NCBI GenBank assembly: GCA_035048485.1
Contig: CM068588.1
Span: 2,108,001-2,172,000 of the forward strand
Origin: Pteria penguin
Lineage: Eukaryota > Mollusca > Bivalvia > Pterioida > Pteriidae
DNA: 64,000 nucleotides
Reading direction: 5' to 3'
Numbering within the stretch: the stretch's first letter is position 1; every line of letters starts with the position of its first letter. The translations under genes were made by a program, and so were the position numbers. Below the pieces are notes generated by a model that made no database searches, was not told the DNA's origin, and saw nothing but the letters and a program-made list of their open reading frames with translations. Shown one piece after another: positions 1 to 11,871 of this stretch.

Positions 1-202
1 TTCTGAAAGAAAAAAATGAAGAATCCAAAATCCAGTGGGAGAGGTCGAGAAGCTGAGATTAAGATTTTTTTCAAAGGGAAAATGAGAAATATCAAAGTTG
101 AAAGGTCATTTAATATACACCATTATTCGACAGAATATCTAGAATTCTGTTGTACAGATAGTTGCCCGTTGGATGTATGTTATAGAGACCTGAAAGGCAC
201 CG

Positions 203-332
203 GCTACATCACAGGCACTGTGTTACATGAAGAGTGCCTTTTTAAAACTTACCCTCTCCTATATACAGAAGGGGGAGGAGGGGTTAGTTTTAAAAAGTCA
301 CTCTTCATGTAACACAGTGCCTGTGGCTACAT
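203..332. repeat. Foldback element with 7-bp target-site duplication
   Basis: Positions 210-325 form a long inverted repeat. The left arm starts CACAGGCACTGTGTTACATG, and the right arm is its near-perfect complement ending GCCTGTG. The purine-rich loop is about 25-30 bp. The heptamer GCTACAT sits directly outside both ends (203-209 and 326-332), as expected of a target-site duplication. There is no coding capacity, so this is a non-autonomous MITE-like element. The parent family is not recognised. Confidence 0.75.
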
Positions 333-1055
333 AGAACATGAATCCGTATGCTATCGGCGTGAAGAATGATGTAGATTCACACTCTGGAGGTATCTTGACA
401 AATTTTGACATATTTGACACTGATATATTTTGAGGGGTATGTATCCGTTGGCAGGACAAGAAAGATTTTTTTTCAAAATAAAATGTCATTGGCGGATCCT
501 GAAGTCTATACGGGGAGGTTCTTAATTTCCCGGCTGAGGGGTTATCCTCCATTTATTCAAATCTGTAACAATCAAAGGAAAAATCATATAGATGGAAGGG
601 AGTATGTGTGTAAGGGAGGGGGGGGATTAGGTATAAATTGTCTAAAATGACTGTTATAAAGCTGAACTTCGTGTATGTGTGTAAGTGGGAGGAGGAAGGG
701 GGGGGTTAAGTATAAATTTCTAAAATTGTTGATGTAATGTTGAACTTTGATGTACGGATGTGTACGATTATTAACATCAGTGATTTCAAAGTGAAAGAAG
801 GCATTAAACAAGATTGTAAAACGTGTCCCTACAGGACCATACAATCTTTTATTACTTCCTTGACATATTCAGTTTGTTAACATTTCGTGAGTGTTTATAT
901 CACTTTTGTACATTTGCCCAAAATTCAACAAGTTATAAAACAGTTTCAGATTTCGTATAGAAAGAAGCGAGACAACAATGCCATGTCGTGTTGATCGTAC
1001 ATCATGGAATATAACCTAATCGAAGTGAATATAGATATACCCTTTTCCTTTAATT

Positions 1056-1224
1056 AATACACCGTTCCACTTTCGTCAAAAGTCAAGCACTTTAGCGCAA
1101 AATCTGACTATGATGACGTCATGCAAAGTTGGACAAGTCCGACATTTGATTATGACATCATAACTATAACAATCAAAAATCCGCTAAACATCGCTTTCTA
1201 TGCTGAAAAGTGGAACGGTGTATT
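1056..1224. repeat. MITE-like element, family A copy 1
   Basis: Terminal inverted repeats AATACACCGTTCCACTTT at 1056 and its complement ending at 1224 enclose about 130 bp, including a TGATGACGTCATGC palindrome and TTGGACAAGTCCGACATTTG. A second copy lies at about 24114-24288 and a diverged reverse copy at about 18980-19147, which shows that it is dispersed. There is no coding capacity. The flanking duplication is unclear. Confidence 0.7.
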
Positions 1225-1226
1225 GC

Positions 1227-1363
1227 GGGGCTGTAACGTTGGACGGCAAATTGATTAACGTTCCCTCCAATTTTATCACGTCATAATGTATTTTGACGTC
1301 ATTCTAATCGATTTGGAGGGAACGTTTATGATTTTGCCGTCCAATGTTACAGCTCCGCAGTGA
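1227..1363. repeat. Inverted-repeat (foldback) element abutting family A
   Basis: The left arm GGGGCTGTAACGTTGGACGG and the right arm ending CAATGTTACAGCTCCGC are complementary over about 26 bp. A second internal inverted pair (AACGTTCCCTCC / GGAGGGAACGTT) lies within. It follows the family A element by only a couple of bases, so the two are either nested or inserted at the same hotspot. Confidence 0.65.
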
Positions 1364-3284
1364 AAGGAAAAAGGTCTATTACATTATCTTTTGTCCCGTC
1401 ACCCGTGGGTGTCACTGCCTGAGGACCACAGGTAGCCAATGACATTTTAAACAAAGTATCACGGTCGATTTCGGTTAATGTGTCGATCTCAGAGGTTTTC
1501 CGACCAACATCGGAACTTGTTTAAATGGGGTTCGCCGCATGATATCATCCGCTAGGCGGCGCCTGTGTACTATGAGTTAGTAACGTCGATTTGAGTTAGC
1601 AACTTTATGACATCACAGTAACATTCCATAGTTCTTTACGTCATTTTTGCGGGAATATGTTGTATTTCCTCCTTAAATATCAGGACCGCAGTTAATGGCG
1701 GCGAACCCCATTGTTGAAACTGGGGATTCTTATTCACTATCTCATCTTTTTATCTATACTTTCGATGAAATTTTAATTACTGGGTTCATCATTTGGTCAA
1801 TATGTTGGTTGTAGGAAAATTCTTACTGATGAGGTTTATATAAGACCCTTTCACATTAACTGCAGGACTGATGTTTTGGAAGAAATCATCACTGTTCCCG
1901 CAAAATGACGTAAAATAAATCAATATCTAATTATGACGTCAGAAATTTTATACGAGACGTTACTATTCTTCCCCTAAAACGTTACTCCCTCAGTTAACGT
2001 AAAAGGGTATAATTCTCGTAAATTTTTTTCTGAATGGTGAGCGTTAGTCTAAAATGGCATTAAATCGAATTCCTTGGTTTACAAATGAGAAACTGAATAG
2101 TGTCAGGATATACACAGGAAGGTTGTCCCCCTTATCAATACTTTGACAAAATAAATAAATAAGTGAAATAAAGTGAAAAGGTTTTGCTGTCAGGAGCTGA
2201 GAGTAGAGATTGAACTTGACATTAGTAACTTCCTTTATCTTAAAATAACGACAGAGTGTGCGTAGTGTTTACGGGTCAGTCCAGATATCAAGGATTTGAA
2301 ACTTATATATGCGCCACAGTGCTTAAAATATGTTGGAAAATGATTTATAAGATGATAGCAAAAAAATAAAAATTAATGAGATAGTTCTTATCTCTGAATA
2401 CGAAATTACCCCAAAAAGGGGGTAGACTGTAGTAAAATCATTGTCTGGGTGGCTTTCCTTTGATCGGAGCCGCCTCAGGCTACGTTCTATAGCATTAGTA
2501 CGAATTCATGGCTACTTATACTTCGTATGCAATCTGTCTCCTCTATCGACAAGACACCAATTCTTATATGAAATCTACTTAATTTCAACTTGAATTAAAC
2601 CATTGTTATGTAATATAGACGCTGGCTTTCTTTTCACAGTTTTCTTTTCCAAATCGTGAAAAGCCGGTTTTATTACTTTTCTTTGATAGTTGATATATAC
2701 AATAAGGTATAACGAACAGTAGTTAGCTGACAGCTGTTGACAAGGAAACAATCAGCTTGTATGTGTTGGTTTATTTTTACTTACGATCCCTAATCCGTTA
2801 ATTGCTCTGCGCGGTTACAATAGAGCGTGCAGGTGTGGATCTAGAAATTTGTCGAGAGAGGGTTCACTCCATTGAAAGTTTTCGAATTTTCGCCGAATCT
2901 CAGGGTGAGTCCAGATCCCCGGTCCACCCCCTAGATCCGCGAATGTTCTGACATCGAGTGTTTACCTAGAGTACTTCATGTACAGGCACGAAATAAGATA
3001 AGTACTTGTGTAGTTATAAATCCTTTCTCATACTTATTGATTTTACACCATAATTAAGATTAGAGGTATAAACATAAGCTAATGAAAAATAATGCCGTGG
3101 AAACACCAGTTTTATTTAGCTTTTTTTCACGGTATATGTAGCATTTTGATTGTCACAGGTATATATATAACAACATATCAGGTTGATTCAGCTATTTTGC
3201 CCTTGCTCAGTCGTTGGCGGTAAAGTTTTTACTAGAGGAAAGAGTCCCACCTTTTTGAAAATGGCCCTTTTACCAACCCAACCC

Positions 3285-3376
3285 AACCCCCAACCCCCCC
3301 CCCCCCCAAAAAAAAAAAAACCAAAACAAAACAAAACAAAACAAACAAACAAATAAACAAACAAAACAAAACAACA
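3285..3376. repeat. Low-complexity C/A tract
   Basis: CCCAACC repeats pass into runs of C and A and then AAACA/AAACAA repeats. It is a simple-sequence tract of no coding value and a likely place for assembly errors. Confidence 0.9.
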
Positions 3377-4345
3377 TACAATGGCTCAAAATCTAGAACC
3401 ATGCAACCGACTCCAGGGAAGTACAGAGAATCGTACCTTAGGTGTCGTCGTTTCTTCCGTCAACATTGCACGAGTTATCTTTCTTTTCCTATTCTAGGAT
3501 CACTATGCATATCAAATGTGGTGAATGGAAGAAAAGAAAAGAATTAATAAAACAATAGAGAGAAGTATGTATAATCAGTAAAGAAAGAAGGCATGGAAGA
3601 GATTGTCATGGGAGTAACTGACTTCGCTTTGGTCAATAATACTGTTAGGCCCAACGTATTTCAAAATAGTCCTAGGCAAATCCTCTATATATACAAATAC
3701 TGATCCAGAAATTTTGTTAAGAGGGGTCATTCACAACCAGGTATTCCGGGAGGGGTCATTCACAACCAAGTATTCCAGGAGGGGGAGGTCCAAATACGTC
3801 GTATGATTTAAATTCACCTGTTTTGCAACAAAAATAAAGTACTAACACAACTGACTGTATCTCAGGGTGGATCCCGAATCCCCCTCCTTGTCCCTGGATC
3901 CGCGCATGTATATATAGATTACCTCCATATTCAACTATATTAATATTAGGAAATGTATATATTTCTATTTGATTTCGAATTTCGTTTGAATAGAACGTTA
4001 ACACTAAAATCAGTTAACAAGCACCGACACCCCCTCCCCCATTCTTGCTATAACATCAAATAGAAATGTTAAGCATTCCCTATCTTTCTGGGTCTTTACC
4101 GGCAAGCTTGGAAATCGTTTATGGTTTAAAATTGAAACAATTATCTAATTAACGTTTGAAATGTAAAGCTTTGCAGTCTTATTTACCATTAAACTGATAT
4201 TAATCAAAGTGATGAAAAGGGTATAGGAACAAAAACCTGACTTGACTCTTGGGTCCCCATATTTTCCTGTAAAAATCTCCTTCAAATGGTGAACCTCTCA
4301 CTTAAGCCAACACTTGCCTTCTCTCAGCTATGTAGATCATTATCT

Positions 4346-4549
4346 CAGTGGCGGATCCAGTATTTCCGAAAAGGGAAGGGGCCACATGCGTAAGTCATTT
4401 ATTAGCCAAAATCCTCATCTTTTCTTGGTAACAATAAGGACTTTAACTGATATTTATTTGAGTGATTTCAACTTGATCATTTGCTCTGTGCTTTGATTGT
4501 GGCGACAAAAGGGGTGGGGCCCCTGGATCCCCCACCGAATCCGACCCTG
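4346..4549. repeat. CAGTGGCGGATCC-type MITE (probable)
   Basis: It begins CAGTGGCGGATCCAG, followed by a GAAAAGGG-type purine tract, and ends with a diverged GGATCC...CCGACCCTG arm. The same start and end motifs recur at 12426-12576 and, in part, at about 10186-10450 and 9400-9550. Ends of this kind recall hAT-derived MITEs, but no 8-bp duplication is visible here. Confidence 0.45.
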
Positions 4550-4911
4550 TTTGTTGATATTTTTGTCTATTTCTTGTCTCCTTTTTGTCCCTCGTATAAT
4601 TTAGTATTAAACACTTTTACTTCGGATGCGATAAAATCTCCAGCGAACTAGGAGGCCATTGCAGTGACACACAAGCTTTATCGATGATCTTATAGCCTCA
4701 AGTATGTCAGTTAAAAAGCTACATGTTGTACATTTACAGAACAAAAAGAGATCGACCGAGTTTTAATCTGCATTACTTAAGAAGTGCATACATGTATTGA
4801 ACTTATTTTTAAAGACCGACTTAGTCAAATGTTGTTGATACAGTCACGTTGCTCCTTTGTCCGGGGGAAGGGGTCGAAGGGAACATTGTGTTAATTCTTA
4901 TAATTATAAAT

Positions 4912-4914
<3 letters not shown>

Positions 4915-4978
<64 letters not shown>

Positions 4979-4981
4979 ATA
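4915..4981. repeat. (AAAT)n microsatellite
   Basis: A pure tetranucleotide array of about 16 units of AAAT/ATAA. Confidence 0.95.
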
Positions 4982-5368
4982 CGAAGAGAAATAAAAAGGA
5001 TTTGGGAAACAAATTACCGGTCATTTGCCCTGAATTTGCAAATTTTATTGTAAAAAGTATCCTAACAGTATTTTAAATAAATTACACAATACACAATTAT
5101 GATAAATTATGACATCGTAGTTTTAAAAATGTGTTGAAATATGCTTTAACACTAACAATAACGTCATCGACAACACAAATGAATATCTTGCCAAATGAGA
5201 GGTTATTACACTTGATTACAAGTTGTTTACTTGATTCTTCCAGTTGTTTCCATTACGCCCGCGTCATCGTATATTTCAATAGGCATATAAACCTGTAAAC
5301 GAGGTCAACAACAGTTATTTTTACTCGCATGTAAGCCAGTGACGCTGAGTACTATTATTAGATCTGTT

Positions 5369-5378
5369 CCATATATGG
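5369..5378 (+). promoter_or_regulatory. CArG box (serum response element core) upstream of BTG gene
   Basis: CCATATATGG is a perfect match to the SRF consensus CC(A/T)6GG. It lies 372 bp upstream of the BTG-family start codon. Vertebrate BTG2 is an immediate-early gene, so an SRF site fits the family. Use of this site here is inferred from position and motif only. Confidence 0.5.
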
Positions 5379-5440
5379 AAGGTCAACTCAAGCATGAAGC
5401 TATTTGATTGGTTAAATCTGACTAGTGACATCACTAATAC

Positions 5441-5448
5441 TGACGTCA
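5441..5448 (+). promoter_or_regulatory. Palindromic CRE (TGACGTCA) upstream of BTG gene
   Basis: A perfect CREB/ATF palindrome 302 bp before the BTG start codon, about 70 bp downstream of the CArG box and about 30 bp from an inverted CCAAT box (GATTGG, 5406-5411). The same octamer or close forms also occur inside nearby MITEs (for example about 1110 and 19081), so chance or repeat origin cannot be excluded. Confidence 0.4.
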
Positions 5449-5749
5449 ACAAGGTTACAACCCAATATACACACAATCAGCGACGCCATAACATTCTTGG
5501 GAGCGAACAAAGAAAGAAGCAGAAATTTTCAAGAAGGAAGGGGTTTGTTTGATACGAAAAGAAATTAAGGAATTAAAAAGGAAGAATACATCTTTTTCAA
5601 AGCTGTGGTAAAATATTTCAATAATAACAGAAGAGAAATTGGAGTTTTTAGTGAAAATATTTTGAAGAACAATTTTCGCCATTGTTTTGAAAACAGTAAA
5701 CAAGGATCTTCTACGAACATTCTCTGTTTATGCGAAGGTAAATTGAACT

Positions 5750-6283
5750 ATGAAAAAGGAAATTAAAAGCGCTGTAGACTTTTTGTCTAATATTTTAAGA
5801 GTTTCAAAATGTTTTACGGATGAACAAATTAATACATTCAACACCACTTTGCAAAATCTTTTGGGCCTGCGATATGAAAGCCATTGGTTTCCAGAAAAGC
5901 CATGCAAGGGAAGCGGATTTAGATGCATAAGAATTAACCACAATATGGATCCCCTCATACGAGAAGCCGCCCATTTCAGTGGAATGGTTGATTCTGAACT
6001 TTTCACACATTTGCCAAAGGAACTAACGATGTGGGTGGACCCCCACGATGTGTCATATCGTATTGGAGAAAACGGCAGTATTGGTGTCCTATTTGAATCT
6101 AACAGTAACTCATCTCAAAGCTCAAATCAAGGCAGCTATTCTCAAAATAATAACGAAGTCATGGAACAACAAGCCAGCAAATCCCATCAACTGCCTTACT
6201 CATCAACATCATGCAAGGGACAGTTCAGTAACTTCTCCCGAGAAATGAATCTCAAGCAGCTGGCAGCATTCGTTTACAGTTAG
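5750..6283 (+). CDS. BTG/TOB-family antiproliferative protein, intronless coding region (177 aa)
   Basis: BTG/TOB (APRO) proteins slow cell proliferation. They bind the CAF1 (CNOT7/8) deadenylase of the CCR4-NOT complex and promote mRNA decay. Box A is clear at residues 45-63 (starting HWFPEKPCKGSGFRCIRIN), and box B at about 95-111 (starting WVDPHDVSYRIGENGS). Trp95 corresponds to the CAF1-contacting Trp103 of human BTG2. Phe57 replaces BTG2 Tyr65, as in TOB proteins. The roughly 115-residue domain is followed by a Ser/Asn/Gln-rich tail ending QLAAFVYS, unlike the vertebrate BTG1/2 tails. At 177 residues it is close to BTG1/2 (about 160-170) and far shorter than TOB. The ATG used gives the expected N-terminal helix with no upstream in-frame candidate that improves the fit. 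Vertebrate BTG1/2 have an intron inside the domain; this copy has none, so it is either an intron-loss gene or an old retrocopy that stayed open. The nearby CArG box and CRE favour a working gene. Confidence 0.93.
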   Translation: MKKEIKSAVDFLSNILRVSKCFTDEQINTFNTTLQNLLGLRYESHWFPEKPCKGSGFRCIRINHNMDPLIREAAHFSGMVDSELFTHLPKELTMWVDPHDVSYRIGENGSIGVLFESNSNSSQSSNQGSYSQNNNEVMEQQASKSHQLPYSSTSCKGQFSNFSREMNLKQLAAFVYS

Positions 6284-6869
6284 AACTTGTGATACAAACA
6301 ATGCCAACGATCCAAACTGATTCATTTCTTGTGTTAAACACGGGTAACGACAAATCTCATCTTCATATGGACTTTGATTGAGGGAACAATATTCTGAGAA
6401 AATGTGGTTGTAGTAGACGGTAGTGCTAGGTATAAAAAATTCCAATCAAATATGTGATGAACACAAAGGAGTGCAATGACCGATGGTTAATTGGTGAATG
6501 ATATAGCTAAATGAACTTTGATTGGATTGATTTGATTCATTTATTGATTAATTTCATAATTTTAATGTTGATTTAGCTGTCGAAGTATGATCAAGTGTAA
6601 ATCCTGCGACCATAGAATGGGACTCGGGGTTAAGTATGTAAATTGTTCAAATACTGCATTTGCAGAAACGGCATATATCAAGTCTTTCAGAAACCCTTAT
6701 GCGTCCCATTTTGATCTCAATATGAATATTGTATGTATTTTATGTATCTTGTATGGATGTATATTTGAACATTGTTGTTTTTGAGGCAATATAGGGAATT
6801 TTATGCCTCTTTACGGGTGCATAATTTCTTAAGAAAAGCAAAAAACAGAAAAAAGTATGAATAAAGTGA
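6284..6869 (+). other. BTG 3' untranslated region with poly(A) signal
   Basis: This AT-rich stretch follows the BTG stop codon and contains several ATTTA-like motifs (around 6538-6545), the kind of element that destabilises immediate-early mRNAs. A canonical AATAAA lies at 6860-6865, 577 bases after the stop. The transcript end is inferred. Confidence 0.5.
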
Positions 6870-8129
6870 ATATTTATGTTGCAAAATTATCAAAGTGTCA
6901 CTGTAATTAATTACTGGAGAAATGTCATGGGAATTTGTGGTAACCTGTGCTGTGATGGGCTGAAAGGAGGGCATTTCAGAGGGAAATGAAGATCTGTGGA
7001 GCAGATTTCCAATCATTTGGTGCTAGGAGTGTTATTGTGAACAGTCAACTTAGTGAGAGACAAGTTGAATCAATTTATGGCTTTGCGTTCTAGTAAGCTA
7101 GAAATAAGCTCAAGCAAAACAATGACAATGAGCCATTTTAATGGTTTGTTTGTTGTCGCCAAGCTTTCTGAAATTTTGGATTTCTTCTCATTGCATGGAT
7201 TTCAATGAAATCGATTGTGACAAGTATTAATCAATCATAAATCATAGGAAAATGTTATCATGATCCCTAAAGTTTAATCTTATTGATTGGTTTAAACAAA
7301 TCAATGATAATTTAACTCTGTTGCAATTCCAGTTGACTTCACAATTGAGTTTTGATGGTCAAGTAGTTAAGCTTTAACTTGCCATATGCCTTGGGCTAAT
7401 TCTCATTTCTGTCTAGACTTGGCTCAGTCCACAGTCAGGGTAGATGAGAACATCGAGTACATGTGATCTGTCAAAAGTAAATGGATTTCTCCTGGTCGCC
7501 TAAACCAACACTGGCTGTCTACAATATACCACCATATAGGTGATGTAACCCTTTTATAGGTAGTATTAAACAAAACAAACAAAATTCTGGATTTATGGGG
7601 GAAAAACCAAAACAAAGCAATTTAAACAAAAAAGGAAATTACAGATGGAATATGGATTTACGAATATATACCATAAAGAATAATGAGATTTTTGTAGTTC
7701 TAAGAACTATATCACGGACTGACAGACATGTGAGAATTGTCATTGCATTTTTTGCCGAAACAACTGAAGCTGAGAAAGAGTTATCAACCACTACTGGCGA
7801 GGGACCAGTCCCCGGTCAAGACCTGTACCCGGCTACTATCTTATAAAGGGTACTCAAAAAGCGATTTGACGAAATTTTCATATGTAATATTTAGTATCCT
7901 ATGTATTGCAGACAATCATGTGAAAATTTTTCATAAATTCATATTTCAAAAACCGTAATAACGAAATAACGTAGTAGCCAGTAATTGGTCTTAGCCGGTA
8001 ATTAGTATACTACCAGTAGGGTATAGCGTGTACCGGTAGATACTGGGTGTCTCTGAGCATCCCTCTTCCTGTCTATTTACTACTTGTAGCAGACACCTTT
8101 CAAATTCATAATAAATACAGTGTTTACAT

Positions 8130-8236
8130 ATGTATATACAGTCCGAGATTGTCTGCCCTTCTCCCACTTTTGATATCGGCGGTTTGGCGATATCAAAAGT
8201 GGGTGAAGGCCAGACAATCTCGGACTAATGTATATA
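8130..8236. repeat. Hairpin MITE with possible 9-bp duplication
   Basis: Positions 8139-8227 fold into a nearly perfect hairpin. Arms CAGTCCGAGATTGTCTG... and ...CAGACAATCTCGGACTA extend through CCCACTTTTGATATC and its complement, with a loop of about 11 bp. ATGTATATA flanks both sides (8130-8138 and 8228-8236). It reads as a 9-bp target-site duplication but is low in complexity. The outermost base pair is mismatched. Confidence 0.7.
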
Positions 8237-8879
8237 TAAACTAGCAGCCGTGAAGCGCACTAAAAATTAGTTTTCCAGTCGGACTGAACGTGTATAACTC
8301 AATCGCTGAGATGCGTGGCTGGTGACAGAGCATCTCTGAGTTCGAATTGGTGTCTTGTGTCGGATCCGAGACCCTTTGTCACTACATATGATATTGTCCC
8401 AGAAAGTTAGACGGATCCTTACATTTTGTAGGTCCAAAATTTTGTGCGATGCAACAGGTAGAGCTGTTACCCTTCAGCTGATATTGGTGAAATAAACTAG
8501 GTGTGACGTAAAACAACATCGGACAAAAAAAAAAATCCACGGCAAAGATTGTCAATAATGGAAAGAAATCAGCTGATCCAAGCAATACACTCTCCATGTT
8601 GTAGCATATGTTATGATGTATATTGTGTGCTGTTTGTTTCCGTTTTGAGATACACTGTTAAACTTGACAAAGGGAGTCGGCAAAGTACAGGTTGTACACA
8701 TTTGGCGGATCCTACCTTTGATGGTAACATTTTACTTAATGGGAATGCTGTTTCCACAGACCCATACTAGCCATAGGAACTGTCCCTTCCTCTTGTTTGG
8801 CATATCATGGACTGAATTTTTTATCACAATACGAAGGAAAATCAAATTCAAAGCCCTCCCTCCCCCCTTTTTTTAAGTG

Positions 8880-9118
8880 CTTCCTACGGCCCTGCCTTCA
8901 AAAGGGTCTCAAGACCCTAGGGGGATAGGACTTTCCTAAGGTGATTAATGATTTCTCTGTCCTTCGGATGAGACAGTATAAACTGAGGGCCCCGTGTCAC
9001 GGTATACGTTGGAACATGAAAGATCCTTTGCTACGTCCGCTGGGTACTTACCATAGGACAAAATTATGAAGCAATGCACCAAGCAGGTGCCGCCACCATA
9101 TAAAGACATTTTGAGTAA
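8880..9118 (+). repeat. tRNA-derived SINE, 5'-truncated copy
   Basis: It contains the shared core TCCTTCGGATGAGACAGTAT, then GGCCCCGTGTCACGGTAT, AAAGATCC, and the 3' motif AGCAGGTGCCGCCACCATAT. The same order of blocks is seen in the full-length copy at 52949-53222. It lies in the BTG-IPPK intergenic region. Confidence 0.75.
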
Positions 9119-10185
9119 CAAAACAAAAACGATCGTGGCACAAGGTCAAAGATCAAGGTAACGATGTGTTACATTCATCTCGTCAATGCAGCTATATATA
9201 AAATGGAATGGAAAATTAGTCAGTGATAATGTATATATATATATATATATATCTATATATATGATAGACACCCAATCATATACCGAACTTAATTTGGCTT
9301 CAGTGAGAATTTATCAAAAGATAGCCGTTCTGCATATCTGTACATTATCTATCTCTCCTGGTCAAGCGTAATCGGATGTAGAAATTCTTGAAAGAGAAGG
9401 GGGTTGCAGTCTCCTCTGACTAATGTTTTGTACTATTCGATCTGAAAAGGGGATTGCAGCCCTAAAAATGGTAGAAAATTACCCCCTATTTTGGGTAAAA
9501 TTTTCCGACCAAAGGCAACCGCTGCAATCCCCCTTCTAAATCCGCCAATGTCAAGGCTATAAGTACGTCACGTCCTACCTTTAACGATCCCTTGGGGTCG
9601 TAACTCCTCAGAAATTATTCATCACAAGATGTTACCTATGATTTCGGTGATGCCAAAGCACATAGTCTAGCTGTGTGTGTGTTGGATCCAGTCGATGATT
9701 CTGGGACAAAAAAAAAAGGCGGGGGGGGGGGGAGGCGTAATCATTGTCCACTAAACACGTGTATATTACCATTTTGTAGCGATTTTTGTGATACTACGGG
9801 CAACAATCTATTCAGACCTACTGTGTAATAATGCCATGTAATCCGATATGATTACTATACAAAGTGGTCATCTTGAAGCTTGGTTGCGAACAAGTAACTT
9901 TGATTGATGGATTATTGTTTTTACGTCACCGAACAAGTAACTCTTACATGCTATTTCTAGTTTATGTTGTGTTGTTGGGCCCAATAATAGTTACAATAGA
10001 AATCTCTTGTAAGAGTTGCGTAATCGCAATTACTTGAAATTCTCAAACTATTTCCTTCCTGAGTTTTGTTTATATAACTAATTTCATGAAATGGTACAGT
10101 TCAGAGAGAAAAGAGTGACATAATCCAATAGCTATTCTGAAAGATTTTATAGAAGTCACGGAACATTTCTTTTATATTTCAGTTT

Positions 10186-10450
<265 letters not shown>

Positions 10451-11802
10451 TATTTATCAAAAAAAAAAAAAAAAAAAATATCAAAGTCTCAACTGCTACG
10501 GACGTGTGTCTCCTTCTTGGTGAAAACGGATAACCCCTTTATGTTAAAGAGGTCGGTTACCCTCGGTTTCCAAATCGAAATAAGTCTGATAATCGTAAAA
10601 AAAACCCCACCCCAACAACAACAAGAAAAACTCCAAATTTCATGGCCATATACCAGTTAAAACTATCAGAATCAAACTAACTCGATCATATATATTCTAT
10701 CAATGGACGTTCTTGTCTGAAAATCAAATCAAAGAATAGAAGAGGGGTGGACAGAGTTGGAGATTGAGAGGAAAAGGGAAGGAGTTGGGGCAAGGGGTGG
10801 GGAGGAGTAGGAAAAGAGAGGGGAAGAGGATTTCTTCCTGTCCGCAATATTATAGACTTGATCTCTACGATTTACATCATTGTCATGTTGTCGTATTTTT
10901 TTCCTCATTAGTGTAATGTATAGCGTTTGAGCTGTCCGTCTGTTGGCGTAACGATTTTGTTTTGTTGTCACCTGGGAGTATAGGTATCTCAATAAAAGTA
11001 TTGCATTGATAATGATATTGATTTTGCAAAAATATTAATCCGAAACAACACCCTGTCACTTAAAAAATCGTAAATGGTTTTTATTCGTAAATGGTTTTAT
11101 AACCAATAAGATTCACCAGAATTGGTTTGCTCTTTGAAAAAGCAGGAGATCTTAACGCATCCATTGTGTTCAGGGCACACTAGTGGGGGTCCAATTGGAA
11201 GTCCCACTGCGTTCTTGTGGTATTTGGGAAACCGATTTGTAAACACGACTGTCAAATATTCTAGAAATGCATCTCGATCAAAAGTAAATAGCGAAGTTTT
11301 ATCTTCTTTTCTTACTCTTCACACCCTTTCCTCTGTTTCATGCAACTGTAAAACAAATTCCAAATATTTATCGTAATTTTTGAAAATTTTACCGTCAACT
11401 GAGAGGCGGGGGAGGGGGGGGGGCACTGTCCGTCCAATGAAATATTGCAATTCATGAAATATAGTTGAAATATTCACAATGAAGTCATCCAGCAGTGTTA
11501 TAGAACTTGCAATGAATTGAATGTCACGTTATTTAAAAAAACCCAGTCTGATACATTACTATGTGAAAACGAAACCAAGTGGAATTTTAATTACTCGAAT
11601 TTAAACTGAAAGTGGGTCAAAAGCAAAATATCGATCGACTAAAATTATTTTTTAGACAGAGACTAACTACTGTCATTCAAAAGTCTTTCTCTGTTTAAAA
11701 ATCATAAACATAACCGGGCTAGTTAATAGGCCTAGTTACTGCTCTTTATTTTACTCTCTTGTGTGCGGAGTCACGAAAGGGATACATAATCAATTCAGCA
11801 AT

Positions 11803-11871
11803 ATGGAAGCAGATGAAAATGTCATTTATCGTGGAGAAGGGATTCAGAATTTGGTGCTAGCAAATAATAAG
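11803..11871 (+). CDS. IPPK: IPPK exon 1 (start codon, glycine-rich loop)
   Basis: Encodes residues 1-23, from MEADENVIYRGEG onward. This matches the N-terminal YxGEGxxxLVxA nucleotide-binding segment of the family. The donor is AAG|GTTTGT, phase 0. Confidence 0.9.

Larger units (their letters stand above)
1..5340. other. Intergenic repeat-rich region
   Basis: No credible gene is visible. The open frames here are short and have no recognisable domain. The stretch holds a foldback element (203-332), two adjacent inverted-repeat elements (1056-1363), GTGGATC/GGATCCGC-type MITE fragments (about 2833-2942, 3700-3910 and 4346-4549), a poly-C/poly-A/AAACA low-complexity tract and an (AAAT)n microsatellite. 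Confidence 0.7.
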
